DNA of 64,000 nt from Magicicada septendecula (lineage: Eukaryota; Arthropoda; Insecta; Hemiptera; Cicadidae). This document shows, one piece after another, positions 1 through 12,403 of this stretch. The position numbers were made by a program, and so were the translations under genes. The stretch spans positions 690,732,268 to 690,796,267 of the forward strand of contig CM068367.1 in the NCBI GenBank assembly GCA_034769895.1. The letters are read 5' to 3'. Within the stretch, counting starts at the first letter, position 1; each line of letters opens with the position of its first letter. Below the pieces are notes generated by a model that was not told where the DNA came from, ran no database searches, and was given only the letters and a program-made list of their open reading frames with translations.

Positions 1-233
1 AAACGGTAGTAAGGGAGGAAGCCAGAGGTGGAATGGATTTACAACAACTATGGGAATTGATTAAAGAAGACTCTAGGAAGCAGAAGGAAGAAATGAAGGA
101 AGATGTTTCTTATTGGAACATGTTTCGGTACACTTATTGTCCCCATCCTCAGCCATCATTTGGTAGTTATCAGCCACTTCTTCTTCTCCCCCTCCACCTC
201 CTTCTTCTTTTTCTTCTTCTTCTTCTTCTTCCA
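1..233 (+). other. Unassigned leader and TTC-rich tract before the piggyBac domain
   Basis: An open frame begins at the ATG at 33 and encodes a short charged stretch rich in K and E, resembling the start of a coiled coil. It then runs through a pyrimidine-rich (TTC)n-type tract at about 178-231 that is read as poly-leucine. The frame stays open into the recognisable piggyBac domain, but neither the charged stretch nor the leucine tract looks like a normal piggyBac N-terminus. The charged stretch could come from another element fused here. The true left end of the piggyBac element lies outside the window or is lost. Confidence 0.45.
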
Positions 234-796
234 AATCTCAACGTCAATTCTACTGAATTGGAATGCTTTGAAACGTTTTTTACAGAAGACCTTATGAGAC
301 AAGTAGCACATGAATGCAACAAATATTTTATTTATATTTCCTCAAATGAAGCCGTTCCTGATCAGTCCCATCTCAAACAATGGAAAGATACTGACTATAC
401 AGAACTTTATTGTTTTCTTGCCATAACAATCCTTATGCCCCAAGTGAAGAAACTGAGAACGAAGGATTATTGGTCCTCTGAATGGCTAATATCAACTCCT
501 TCGTTTCCTCAGATCAAATCAAGGGACAGATATTTACTTCTTCTTAGATTGCTTCATTGTACCGACAATTCCACACCTCGTGTACATACAGACTATCTTC
601 ATAAAATACCCATAATCGTTGATGATTTAAAAAGTAGCTTCAAACAATATTTGTGTTTGTTTAAAAACATCTGTATAGACGAAAGTCTATTGCTATTCAA
701 GGGCGAATATTTTTCAAACAGTATATACCATCCAAGAGACATCGTTTTGGAATAAAATGTTTTCATGCTGTGCGACTGTGAAACTGGCTATATACT
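234..796 (+). pseudogene. piggyBac transposase, N-terminal and first catalytic part
   Basis: This is the N-terminal half of a DDE_Tnp_1_7 (piggyBac) transposase, the enzyme that cuts and pastes at TTAA. The domain starts near the residues FETFFTEDLMRQ. The first catalytic aspartate lies in the motif CIDESLLLFKG at about 670-700, matching the family's IDEx-L-PFKGR motif. After about 716 the reading frame slips twice: the conserved stretches YIPSKRHRFGIK and LCDCETGYIL lie in other frames. So it was already decayed or has picked up indels. The BEL element cuts it at 796, inside the codons that resume at 8,677. No functional enzyme can be made from this locus. Confidence 0.85.
792..796. repeat. 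Target-site duplication ATACT, left copy (BEL element)
   Basis: ATACT lies directly before the 5' LTR and again at 8,672-8,676 directly after the 3' LTR. Five-base duplications are usual for BEL/Pao integration. The pair fixes the ends of the element and shows that the two LTRs belong to one insertion. Confidence 0.9.
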
Positions 797-1246
797 TGGA
801 CAGTAATGTGGGAATTGTACAATCGAAAGGTTGGCTAATCTGATCACGGTCCGGCCATGCTCGCGTCGGCAAGCATGTCGTTACAGTGCTAGGAGCGCCC
901 GAACGCAGCAGACGTGACATACGCTTGTTGCTTCGGCTGTCATTTCATTCTTTAACATCACGACTTATTATGTAGGCCTTAGGCCCTACAACATTTCATT
1001 CATGTAGATTCGAGTGTTGCGTAATTGCGCCTCACCTTTAAAATGTAACATTTTTTAATCAAACTTGATCTTTCAAATTTCTTAATGCGTACAAGGCTTA
1101 GCTAACCTTACGGATTCAAAATTAAATTGTAACATTTATACCTAATAAATGTATTAAACTACAGTCTACTCGCTCATCATTATTTTCTTCATCCTGGCAA
1201 ACTTAATTCTACAAAAATATTAATTTACAAACATTAATTCTTAACA
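797..1246 (+). repeat. BEL element 5' LTR (450 bp)
   Basis: It runs from TGGACAGT to TTAACA and matches 8,222-8,671 with four substitutions that I could see: G/C near 894, T/C near 1,037, T/C near 1,165 and C/A near 1,240. It should contain the element promoter and transcript start. I could not place a TATA box with confidence. Confidence 0.92.
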
Positions 1247-1252
1247 TTTTTT

Positions 1253-1270
1253 TGGTCACTCCGCGCCTGG
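1253..1270 (+). promoter_or_regulatory. Candidate primer-binding site of the BEL element
   Basis: The sequence TGGTCACTCCGCGCC begins six bases after the 5' LTR. It starts with TGG, the complement of the tRNA CCA end. I could not match it to a named tRNA from memory. Confidence 0.55.
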
Positions 1271-1615
1271 ATTCATCATTTTAATCTTTTTTCAAAGCCT
1301 TATACCTTGTCGAGCGGCTTCTCATCATTTTTTCTACTTCAATTTCTGGCCATCACGGGTGATTCAGCATGTTCGCTGATCCGACCGTATCGGGAGTTAT
1401 TCAACATTTCTTTCGTCGTCGTCATTGAGCTTCATAGACAACACCAGTACATAAAAATTTGCGTGTTAACGCCTACACGCCAGATTGAGCAGTTCCAAGT
1501 TGAGAGCAGTCATCCATCCAGTCCGTGCGTGTCTACCATCTGCTCCACGGCCTCAACGCTGCAGGACATCTCACAGAAGGTACGACATCAACGCCATCAG
1601 TAAAAGGTGCGTAAA

Positions 1616-4600
1616 ATGACGGAAGAAGGCTTAAGAGTGTTGGTAAGAAAGAGAGGCAGCTTAAAGTCTGCCATAGTGCGAATCAATTCCGCAGTACTTA
1701 ATTTTGATAAAAACAGTAACACCAAACATTTTTTAACTGTGAGACTAGAAAGTTTAAAGAGTTTAGCAATAAAATATGATGAGGTACAGTCTGAGATAGA
1801 ATTAATTTCAAAAGACATAAACGCTGCCCAAGAGGACAGAGTCGAGGTTGAAGAACTTTTATATTCAACCGAGGCTAACATCTTACAATTAATAGACACT
1901 TTCAACATCCAGACTGCATCTCAAGCATTAAGCAGTAACATTCAATTAAAACCTACAAGTTTGCCCTGCTTCACAGGCAACATTCTAGAATGGCAGCACT
2001 TTTACTCAATATTCCTAGACTTGGTACATGCCAGATCTGATTTAACTTCAGTGCAAAAACTACATTACTTATATTCATCTCTCAAAAATGAACCACTAGA
2101 TCTAATCAAGGCTTTGCCTATTTGTAATGAAAACTATTCAATAGCGTTAAGTTTGCTGTCCGCTAGATATGACAATAAATTCATATTAGCTAAATATTAC
2201 ATTCAAAATTTACTAGAAGTGAAGTCTACAACCAAGGACTCTGTACAGAGCTTAGCAGAATTTATACATACAATAACGTCTTCTGTCAATTCGCTGACAG
2301 CTATGCAATTGTCAGTGGGTTCATTTGAACTCATTACTGTACAGCTATTGTCAGCAAAACTTGACCACTCCACATTCAAATTATGGAAAGAATCTATAGA
2401 TTCTGAAAATCTTCCTAATTTTCAGAGTTTTATACAGTTTTTAAACGCCCGTAGACAATTATTAGAAAACACGTTACCGATAGGAGCTGGACAGCAGCTT
2501 AACAAACCAATTTTAAAATTTAATAATAAGTCTGAAAAACATAAGTTACGAAACTCTGCTGGCAGCACTGCATTTAAAAGTTATCATTCGATTTCAAATA
2601 ATTATTCATGCCCGTGCTGCAAGGCAAGTCACCCAATTTATATGTGCGACAAATTTCGCGATTTAAGCATACCGGAACGAGGGCAATTTATATTAAAGCA
2701 TAAATGCTGCACTAATTGTTTAAGACCAGATCATTTTTCACCTAATTGCAAGGTCAAACAATCATGTAAGATCTGTTTCAGACGACACCATACATTGCTT
2801 CATATAAATAATGAGTCAAAACAGGGTTCTGCCAGCAGTAGTAATTATTGTTCATTTAAGCTTCAATCAGCAAACAATGTTATTTTATCTACAGCCGCCG
2901 TGTTCGTCATCGACCGTGCTGGCAACAGGCAACTTGCACGAGTTTTGTTAGATGCAGGGTCCCAGGTAAACTTTTGCACTGCATCGTTTGCAAAAAAATT
3001 GCAACTTAACTTAACTAAATCTAATATACCGATCTCAGGTATTAGGTAATAATGCGACATGTTGCGCTACTAATTTGGTATCAGTTCGTATTGTTTCTCG
3101 TTATCAAGGGTTCACTTTTAATGCTCCGTGTGCAGTCTTATCTACGTTAACCCACAAACTTCCAGCACAATCTTTTGACATAAAGCATTTTAATATCCCA
3201 GATAATATTTTCCTTGCTGACCCACATTTTAATGTATCAGCTGACATAGACATACTGTTAGGGGCGCAGTTTTATTTAGACTTGATTCAAGCTAACAAAT
3301 ATGTTCGTGGTCCTAACTTTCCTGTTATACAAGAAACTAAGTTAGGCTACATTCTAGCAGGCAATTTGCCTAAGCATTGTCATTCTAAGGGTCCTGCTGT
3401 TTCGTTCTTGGCAAGAAACAACGATGATCAAATTCTAGCGTCTCTTGAGAAGTTTTGGGAGACTGAAACCGTCCTTGATAATGCACCCATTATTAACGAA
3501 TCAGTTTGCGAAGAACATTTTGTTAAGTCCACTCATCGTAATGATGAAGGTAGGTTTGTCGTCTCATTACCATTCGGGTCTGATAATCCCCAGTTGCGTG
3601 AGTCCTATGCTACCGCTGAAGCGAGATTTTTAAGTTTAGAACGCAGGTTCAAACGTGATTCTGAGCTTGTGCGTGAATATGCAAATTTTATTCAGGAATA
3701 TAGGGATCTTGGTCACATGGCGCTGGTTGACGATTGTTCTGTTAATTCCAAGGTTTCAAATACCTACTATTTACCCCATCATGCCGTTTTCAAACATTCT
3801 AGTTCCACGACGAAGCTTCGCGTCGTTTTTGATGGTTCGGCTAAAACTACCAATGGTCTTTCTCTCAATGATATTTTGTTAGTGGGCCCAAATGTCCAAC
3901 AAGATCTTTTCTCTATTCTCTTGCGATTTCGTATACACAACTATGTTCTGATCGCTGACACCGAGAAGATGTATCGACAGATTCTAGCGTCTGATAACGA
4001 TTGTCATTACCAACGTATTCTGTGGCGTAATTCTCCGCTTGAACAGTTTAAACATTTCGTGCTGCGAACTGTAACATACGGTACTGCTTGCGCTTCGTTT
4101 TTGGCAACTCGCTGCCTTATTCAGATTGGTAAGGATAATGAAGTTTCTTTTCCTGACGCTGCTTCAGCTATAATTAATGATTTTTATGTCGATGATTTGT
4201 TGACCGGTGCAGACACCATTTCTAATCTAATCAAGTTAAAATCTGACTTAAGTACGTTGTTGAGTCAATATGGCTTTACTCTGCATAAATGGGCATCAAA
4301 TGAACCAAATGTGGTCACTGAGCACAATAATTTATCACTTCCATTAAACAAACTAGGCAATGTGCGTACTTTGGGCATTCTTTGGAACAACTCTACAGAT
4401 TCATTCTTGTTTGACATCAAGTCATTTCCAGTTGAGTCAAGTATTTCTAAGAGGAGAATCCTGTCAATTATAGCGGGTATCTACGACCCATTGGGACTTA
4501 TTGGCCCAATTGCTTTCCTTTATAAACAGTTTATGCAGCAACTGTGGTTGTGCAATCTTGGTTGGGATGAGCCAATTTCTGAGCAATTATATTCGTATTG

Positions 4601-6752
4601 GCGTTCATTATGCAATAAGTTGTATTTAATTAGTAAAATTATTGTTCCACGCTCCATACGCAGCAAGTCTGAGACCAAGCTAGTTGAATTACATGGTTTT
4701 GCGGATGCCTCTGAAAAGGGTTATGGATGTTGCATTTACGTTAGAGTTATTTATCAAGATTGAATGGCCTCTTGTCACCTTTTGTGTTCTAAATCTCGCG
4801 TGGCTCCACTACGACAGGTGTCATTACCCCGCAATGAGCTCTGTGCTTGTTTGTTGTTATCACGACTTCTATTCAAGGTCACCCCTGCTCTCCATTCCTT
4901 TGTCAATAGCGTACACCTGTACTCCGACTCCGTGGTATCTCTCTATTGGATTCATGCTCAGTCTTCTAGGTGGAAGACCTACGTCACTAATCGTGTTGCT
5001 GAGATTCAGCGTCTCACTGAAACCCACACTTGGCATCATATTGTTTCGCAACATGATCCTGCTGACATTATTTCTAAAGGATGCCACCCTGACGTTTTGC
5101 GCGATTGTTCGCTTTGGTGGCATGGTCCCGCTTGTTTGTCTCAATCTTCTGAACCCAATCTTTTTTCACCTTTCTCACCTTCTAATGTGTCGCTTCCTGA
5201 ATGCTCCGTTGAGGAGAAACAAACCCCCAAACTTTCTCTAATTTCTACCCTACCTATTGATCTCTCTAAGGACTTTTCCTCGTTCCACCGACTGACCCGC
5301 GTGTACACTTATTGCTTTCGATTTATCAAAAATACTAGACCCTCAAGGGCAGAGAAAATCTTGGGAGTTCTTACCCCTACCGAAATTCATTCTACTCTTA
5401 ACTTTTTCATAAAGCAATCCCAGTCGATTCACTTCGCTACTGAGCTTAATTGCCTTCGAAATGGGGCTTCTGTCTCTATTAGGAGTAAACTGTCTTCTCT
5501 GGACCCATTTCTTGATGAGTTTGGCATCATACGTGTCGGAGGACGTCTACAGCAGTCGCAACTACCCTATGATAATAAGCATCCTACTGTCTTGCATCCA
5601 TCGGCTCACATCACTCGCCTTATAATCGAGAGTGAGCATATTCGACTCCTCCACGCCGGTGCTCAACTTGTCCATCATTCACTTCGTCAACGCTGGTGGA
5701 TCATTAACGCCAAGATAGTCATTCGTTCCATCATTCGTAGATGCGTCAAGTGTCTCAGATCTAATACCAAATATCAAGTTCAAAGGCTTGGTGTTTTGCC
5801 ATCTCCCAGGGTTACTCCTTCCCGGCCGTTTTTATTCTGCGCAGTGGATTATGGTGGTCCCTTCATGATCCGTCACGGCGGGCAGAGTTCTAGGACTCTG
5901 TCCAAGTCTTATGTGTCTTTATTCATTTGCTTAGCCACCAGGGCCATTCATTTGGAATTGGTTTCCGACCTTACGGCCAATGCGTTTATAGCTGCTTCAC
6001 GTCGCTTCATGGCCCGTAGGGGCATACCTAGCCAGTTATATTCTGACAATGGCACGAACTGTAGGAAGGCCCGCAACGTTTTGCATGACCTTTACAAGCT
6101 CTGGCATAATAGGGATGCCACCTTAACAATCCAATCATTTGCAACTTCTCATGGTATTAAGTGGTCATTCATTCCTCCATCGTCACCTCATTTTGGTGGT
6201 CTTTGGGAGAGCGGTATAAAAAGTTTGAAGTATCATTTGCGCCGCGTTGTCGGCAAGTCCATACTCACATTCGAGGAGTTTACTATGGTTTAGTCACAGG
6301 TAGAGGCCTGTCTAAACTCACGTCCATTATTTGCCGTTTCATCGGATGTAAACGATCCCGTGCCACTTACCCCTGGCCATTTTTTAATCTGTGCACCATT
6401 AACGGCAATACCCGATCCTGACTTGTCACACGTTCCCATCTCTCGTCTCTGCCGTTGGCAACTTCTCCAGAAGTTTGTCCAAGCTATTTGGAAATCATGG
6501 TCGCGCGACTACCTACACCAATTGCAACAGCGTCACAAATGGAAGTTCGCAAAGGAAAACGTTTCCATTGGTGACCTGGTTCTGCTGATCGAGGATAACT
6601 CGCCTCCATTAGCATGGAAATTTGGGGTAATCACAGCCAAATTTCCCGGACCAGACAATTTAATCAGAGTAGTTGACGTTCGTACGCCTGTTGGCACCTT
6701 TCGCAGACCAATTCATAAGTTATGTTTGGTGCCAGCGAAGGACGAACAGTAA
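1616..6752 (+). pseudogene. gag-pol: BEL/Pao gag-pol polyprotein, interrupted
   Basis: The start is taken at the ATG at 1,616. Gag comes first: a DUF1759-like region, then CCHC-like zinc knuckles around 2,610-2,790 (CPCCKASHPIYMC, CCTNCLRPDHFSPNC). The aspartic protease follows with LLDAGSQVNF near 2,945. Reverse transcriptase has ADTEKMYRQI near 3,955 and YVDD near 4,187. RNase H has HGFADASEKGYG near 4,695. Integrase has an HHCC domain near 5,640-5,755 and a DDE core (AVDYGG, YSDNGTN, HFGGLWE). The frame changes by one base at about 3,044, between Gag/protease and the rest. In-frame stops lie at 4,761-4,763 (TGA, RNase H) and 6,291-6,293 (TAG, after integrase). BEL polyproteins are normally one long frame, so these are inactivating changes. 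The final stop is at 6,750. Confidence 0.9.
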
Positions 6753-8221
6753 ACACTACATCAATGTAGCTACTTAACACAAGTATTAAGTGTTGTGTTA
6801 AGTCATTGTATCAATACTATGCATATATAATATTATGTTCTTTCTTTATTGTATTTACTATATTGAGTCAGTTTTAGAGTAAATTTTCTTTATATAAATT
6901 AAAGGATGTCGTTTATTTTCTTTTAAAATTAAATGTATGTATTTATCAAACACATGTTAATGTTTTAAGAAGATTATGTTAGTTTTATAAGCATTTTATT
7001 TTTACCATAAACTTTAGTTTGTATCTTTTCAATTCAGAAATTGCTTGTTTTACTTAAGCAAGAGTCAATTTATTTAATATGTAAGGCTTAAATTATTTTA
7101 TGTATTTTCTTGTATACAACATTTGATTTATGTATTATGTCTATGGTTAGTATTTGTTCTTATGTTATAGATTTTGTTATATAATATTCACATGGATTTG
7201 GAGCTATACAAACCATGTATGCATATTTGCTGCACATTTTTTGTTAATATTTGTGCATTGCTATTTCACTATTCTATGAATTTTATGTGTTACTTGTAAT
7301 TGCTCAACACATGCATTACATTTCTGTGTGAACACATTTACTGTACTTGTCGCTTATACTATTATATACTATCATGCCTTGTATTCATGTATTTTGTAAT
7401 TATGCAACACACATATTTCTATTATATTTTATCATGTACTTTGTATCTATGTAAAACATATTATTGTACCCGCATCTATTGTCTATGATTATGCACCACG
7501 CATATATTTTTACACATATTTTGTATTTGTATTTTACGATCATGTATTGCACATATATTATTATTCATGTTTGTGATTATGACATGTATGTCATTACGTT
7601 TATATACTTGTAACTATTCAACAATGTATAATCTATTTTCACATGTCAATTTATTGTGCATTCTTGCAATTGTTGGGTGTAGCATGCACTATTTAATTAT
7701 TATATTACAGCGTTATGCTAAATCTATGTTTTTTACATGCATATAACCTTGTAATAATCTTGTCTATTCATTTTGTATTCAATACTATTATGCAAAAATC
7801 AGCTGGCCTTGACTGGCTTGGACTGTCAATCATGACTTGCATAAAACATTTGCAATTTGTATCGGACCCATCATGTGATGAGTCACCAATTATTCATCAT
7901 CAAGCATTATCAGATTATTCATTATTCATGTTTTGTATTGTATTGTATGGTATACATCTCTGCTAATTCATGCACATTTATACTCATGTATAAATCAGTT
8001 TGCAAGCCAACTGTGGCCTGTTCAACCTTATCATTATTATTGAGGTTTATCTCTAAGTAGTTTAATGTTATAATATTGTTATCTAACATTCAATGTCGAT
8101 GATCAAGACAACCTACTGATGGTTGATATCTATTATTAAGAACGTACATGTTGTTTTTCTTTATAATATAAATTATTAAAAATGTATTATAAAAAAATCG
8201 TTCGATTTTTGCGGGCAGTTA
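6753..8221 (+). other. AT-rich region between BEL pol and 3' LTR, no gene seen
   Basis: This 1.47-kb stretch lies inside the element. From about 7,150 to 7,700 it repeats loose variants of words such as TATGCA, CATGTAT, TTGTATT and ACACATAT, like a decayed tandem array. Small open frames are present but show no env-like features (no signal peptide followed by a transmembrane segment). The bases just before the 3' LTR, GCGGGCAG, are the best candidate for a short polypurine tract. Confidence 0.6.
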
Positions 8222-8671
8222 TGGACAGTAATGTGGGAATTGTACAATCGAAAGGTTGGCTAATCTGATCACGGTCCGGCCATGCTCGCGTCGGCAAGCA
8301 TGTCGTTACAGTGCTACGAGCGCCCGAACGCAGCAGACGTGACATACGCTTGTTGCTTCGGCTGTCATTTCATTCTTTAACATCACGACTTATTATGTAG
8401 GCCTTAGGCCCTACAACATTTCATTCATGTAGATTCGAGTGTTGCGTAATTGCGCCTCACCTTCAAAATGTAACATTTTTTAATCAAACTTGATCTTTCA
8501 AATTTCTTAATGCGTACAAGGCTTAGCTAACCTTACGGATTCAAAATTAAATTGTAACATTTATACCTAATAAATGTATTAAACTACAGTCCACTCGCTC
8601 ATCATTATTTTCTTCATCCTGGCAAACTTAATTCTACAAAAATATTAATTTACAAACATTAATTATTAACA
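8222..8671 (+). repeat. BEL element 3' LTR (450 bp)
   Basis: It matches the 5' LTR at 797-1,246 over its full length and ends TTAACA. The duplication ATACT (8,672-8,676) follows, and then piggyBac coding sequence resumes. Confidence 0.92.
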
Positions 8672-8676
8672 ATACT

Positions 8677-9268
8677 AGATTTCATTATTTACACTGGGAC
8701 TACTACTCAGATTCAAGACAACTTTGGAGATACAAATCTTGGAAAATCTGGAAATATTGTACTTACCCTGATGAAACCATACATGAACAAGGGTCACTGC
8801 CTTTATGTGGATAATTGGTATACAAGCCGCACTTTATTTTCGTACTTACACAGAAATAATACCAATGCCTGTGGTACAGTGAAAGCTAACAGAAAGGGCA
8901 TGCCGCTGATGAATAAAAAATTAAATCAAGGCGAAACAGAGCATCATTATAACGAAAATATGCTTGCAGTAAGATGGCATGACAAGCGTGACGTGAGTAT
9001 GTTGACCACAATACATAAGAATGAAATGGTTCCCACGTGTAAAATAGATATAAAAACTGGTGAATCTATCATCAAGCCGAAGTGTGTAGTAGAGTACAAC
9101 CAAAACATGGGTGCTGTCGATAAAGCTGATTTACTTTTGAGTTCTATTGAAACAGCGAGAAAAACTGTAAAGTGGAATAAGAAAGTATTTTTTCATTTGT
9201 TAGATCTTTCAGTTCTAAACGCGCGTGTTCTTCATAAAGTACTTATTGGAAAAACATACCAGTGGCTG
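8677..9268 (+). pseudogene. piggyBac transposase, central and C-terminal catalytic part
   Basis: The frame resumes directly after the BEL target duplication and stays open for about 590 bases. The second catalytic aspartate is in LYVDNWYTSRTLF (about 8,800-8,835). The third is in NMGAVDKADLL (about 9,105-9,140), matching the family motif N-MGGVD-D. The frame reaches GKTYQW and is then cut at 9,269-9,273 by the target duplication of the giant-LTR element. The rest of the protein is at 20,086-20,368, offset by one base. Confidence 0.87.
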
Positions 9269-9269
9269 A

Positions 9270-9273
9270 ATAT
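9270..9273. repeat. Target-site duplication ATAT (left copy) of the giant-LTR element
   Basis: ATAT lies before the left LTR and recurs at 20,086-20,089 after the right LTR. An extra A at the boundary makes AATAT (5 bp) equally possible. The pair shows that the two 3.9-kb repeats flank a single insertion. Confidence 0.8.
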
Positions 9274-9348
9274 TGTAATATAAATGTGTAAATTGAGTGG
9301 GTATAATATAATAAATAAAAGGTTGATGTATGTAGATTGTGCTCACCT

Positions 9349-9471
9349 GTAAGCCCCACTGGTTGGGCTAGCCAATTTTGTAATATAACGGTGAATTATT
9401 GTTCTATGGTGTTCTAAAATTCTGATGTAATCAAGCCCCACAAGTTGGGTTCGCCAATTTTGTAATATAAA
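9349..9471 (-). repeat. Two fossil LTR/primer-binding-site junctions inside the LTR
   Basis: The true LTR end reads (minus strand) ATATTACA, then AAATTGGC and the primer site. The same arrangement recurs twice inside the LTR. In plus-strand terms TGTAATATAA starts at 9,274 (true end), 9,379 and 9,461. Each internal copy is preceded by GCCAATTT and a tRNA-Lys-like block (GCCCCACTGGTTGGGC, GCCCCACAAGTTGGGT). Both are present at matching places in the right LTR (about 16,317 and 16,399). They look like former ends of shorter LTRs taken into the LTR. Confidence 0.8.
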
Positions 9472-12403
9472 TGTAAATTACAAAATATACAAATATAAAA
9501 ATATGTGTAGTTGTATGAGAATTGTACTCTCACTATTGTGTGTAGTAATATAGATGATGTCTTCTAGTCTTCATTCGGCTCTCTCTGCTGGTCTTCACTT
9601 TGGTAATATATAATTGTAATTGTAATGGTGTTCTGGTATAATATTACCCAGATTGACTTTTATGGTGCGTAGGTGTAGTAATGACGTTCCGCTCCGGGAG
9701 ACGTCGATTTGGTAATGTTCCTAAAAAATGCTGTTATCAAATGTTCTTGGTGTATGTTGTTGTTGTAGCAATTTGAAATGTGATATAATTTTATAATTCT
9801 GAAATAATTGTTTTCGAGGTGTTTATATTCTTAAAATTTAGTAATAAATTGAGATTATTGATTGTAATTATAAATAGTATGGTATGGTGTGTCTTCTAGT
9901 AATGATCTTCCCTTCGTTAAATTTATTAAAAAGACAATCCACTTTGAATTAGGCGCGAACAGCTCCCTTCTTCTTCCTCTTGAAAGGTTGTAATTCGCAT
10001 ATATTGCCTTTAAAGGTTGTCGAGTTTTCTTTATTAATTAATGGTTATATTCCTTTATTAAAGAAATCAAATTCAATTCACTAGATAACAAGCGTTTATT
10101 CAACAAAATAATGAATTTGCTTAATTGAAAACAATGTTATAATGCCGTATCGACTCACTCAGGTCCGGTCGATCTATGACTTTTATATTGGTATTATACA
10201 CATATAGGTTCTTTTAACGGTTATTTATAAAAAAGCCAGAGAAGGTCAGGGTCAGAAAGTATAACATTTACAATTCTAAAAATGTATTAAAATTAAACAA
10301 TATAATGATAGTTATTAATAATAAAAGTTTATATATAATTTTTATTCACCCCAGTTCAGCAAATAGTTGTCGAGTTGAGATGACGAGATTGAGTCAAAAT
10401 GGCCACCTGGCGCATGCGCGGAGTTCACCTTCTAACACTGACAAGAGTATTTATGGAATAAATATGTCCCTTCTGCGGTTAAATCTTCTTCGCAATCGTA
10501 TATTATCTTCTGGTGTATAGTTTAATGTCACTGGGTGTAAAAATGTTGTTAAATAAGTAGATCAATTGGTGTTTATGTGTGTCCGTTTAACCTCGAATAT
10601 TCACTTGGTATTTGGTGTGATTCCAGTGTTATTTCGTTTAAATAGTGATATGTGATGCTGTTTATAGGTGTTATGTAGTTCATAGGGCAACTTCACCACT
10701 TCACAATGATTAGAATAGTTTAAAATTTAATTTTTACACAAAAACTGATTCCAAACTTTAGTTATACGTAATCGCCATTAAGGTTGGGTTTTATAAAATA
10801 TTCACGTAAAGTGTGCTCTTCAATGTATAATAATGAACTGCGTGGATTTCCTTCGTCATCCGAAACGTCTTAGCCAATTTAATATTAAAAAGACATTGTT
10901 TAAAATTGCCATAACTTCCGGCACACTTTAATTTCGTACACTATGCTTATAAAGTAAATTCGTTATTACTTAACTGTTTGAAATATAAAATACATATTCG
11001 TTTTCACTATTCTATTCTACTTATTTTGATAGTAATTAAGTTGGTGTTACAAAGTTTTATCTGAAAATTATTTCTTATAATTTTTTGGGAGGTAGGCCTA
11101 AAATTATACTTCCCTGTCTTCTATGTAAATAATAGCCATTTTAACTAATATAATTATTATTCTATGAAATCTGAAATTTGTATAATTATCAATTCTCACT
11201 TATTTTATTGCAATTTAGTATATTAATGATGGTTTTTTCATATAATTCAGTTGTATATGATTCCCCTTCTGATAAAGTTAGTGAACCTATTTCAGTTTCA
11301 AATGGTATTTCATTATACAAATAAATAATTTTACTCATAGAATGACCATATCTTTAGAAAGCCTTATTTAAATAGTATTTAATATGTTGGGTGTATCTTG
11401 CCTAAATATTGTCAGTTTGACTGGTTTATAAGATTAGGTTTATTAATTATTCTGCATTTTAACTTTATTATATTGCCTAGATTTGAATTGTGGCTATTTG
11501 CAGAATGTTTTACTAATGTAATTATTTTATTTCCTTCTCTGACTTCTGACTCTGATATATTTGATTAAAAATTAGTTCTCTGATCTGGCATAACAGTAAT
11601 TATAGATTATACAATTAAAATATAACACCCAGATATATAAAACTGGTGTTCTTAATAACATTGTTTTGGTATATCACCTAATAACATAATAAAAAGTATT
11701 TCTACCACATTGGAATGTTATCTAATTTTAGATAATGCATTCCTAAATTAACATGAACAATAAAATAACAATTATAATACTAATATTTCTTATGACTAAC
11801 CCTTACTTATCTAAATGCTATATTTAATTAGAACCCCACATTTGGATCCATATATAATTGTTAATACCTTCTACTACTCCATCATAAACAGTTAGTTCTG
11901 TAATTCCCCATTTTATAAGATTTATGCCCCCTCTTAAAGTATAACCCTGGCTATCTAAGTTATATTCCATTCTATGGAATGTTCATACAGTTTTAGTAGC
12001 TTTTTATTAGTAAAATTACTACTTCATTATCAAAGTAGGCACTGTTCACAAAACTTAAAGTTTGTTACTTTGTACTGCTACTCATGCACCTTTCTTAAAG
12101 TTTATTAGTTATAATTTGATCACTTACACCTTTCCATGGTAAATTATTACTATATTTACTAGTCTTTTTCTAGTTTTTAATATGAAATATTCAACCATGG
12201 GGGAACTGTGAAGATTTGTTTATGCACATTACACAATAACTTTTTGAATGCACTAATATTTACTACAGCTAACACTTTTAGTTTTTTGTCAGTTTTACAG
12301 TGATATGGTTTTTTATTGTGTTATACTTTCTTTTTTGGGCATTCATTGATTTTGGGGTTTTTTGGGGGTTCTTTCCCTATGGAGTTTTTGTTTTATATGG
12401 GTC

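Larger units (their letters stand above)
797..8671 (+). mobile_element. BEL/Pao LTR retrotransposon inserted in piggyBac
   Basis: This 7,875-bp element has two 450-bp LTRs that begin TGGACAGTAATG and end TTAACA. It is flanked by the 5-bp duplication ATACT. The inside holds Gag, an aspartic protease, reverse transcriptase, RNase H and integrase in the BEL/Pao order. A candidate primer-binding site starts TGG at 1,253. I saw four differences between the LTRs (about 0.9%), so the insertion is fairly young. The polyprotein is nevertheless broken at three places. A 1.5-kb AT-rich stretch between pol and the 3' LTR has no recognisable gene. Confidence 0.93.

Noticed and set aside
7300..8060. Open frames in the BEL 3' region as a possible env gene
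   Set aside because: Short and low in complexity, with no signal peptide, cleavage site or transmembrane arrangement.
10305..10520. 71-codon open frame repeated at 17,243-17,458
   Set aside because: The repetition is explained by the two LTRs. The frame has no domain, signal or biased codon use.
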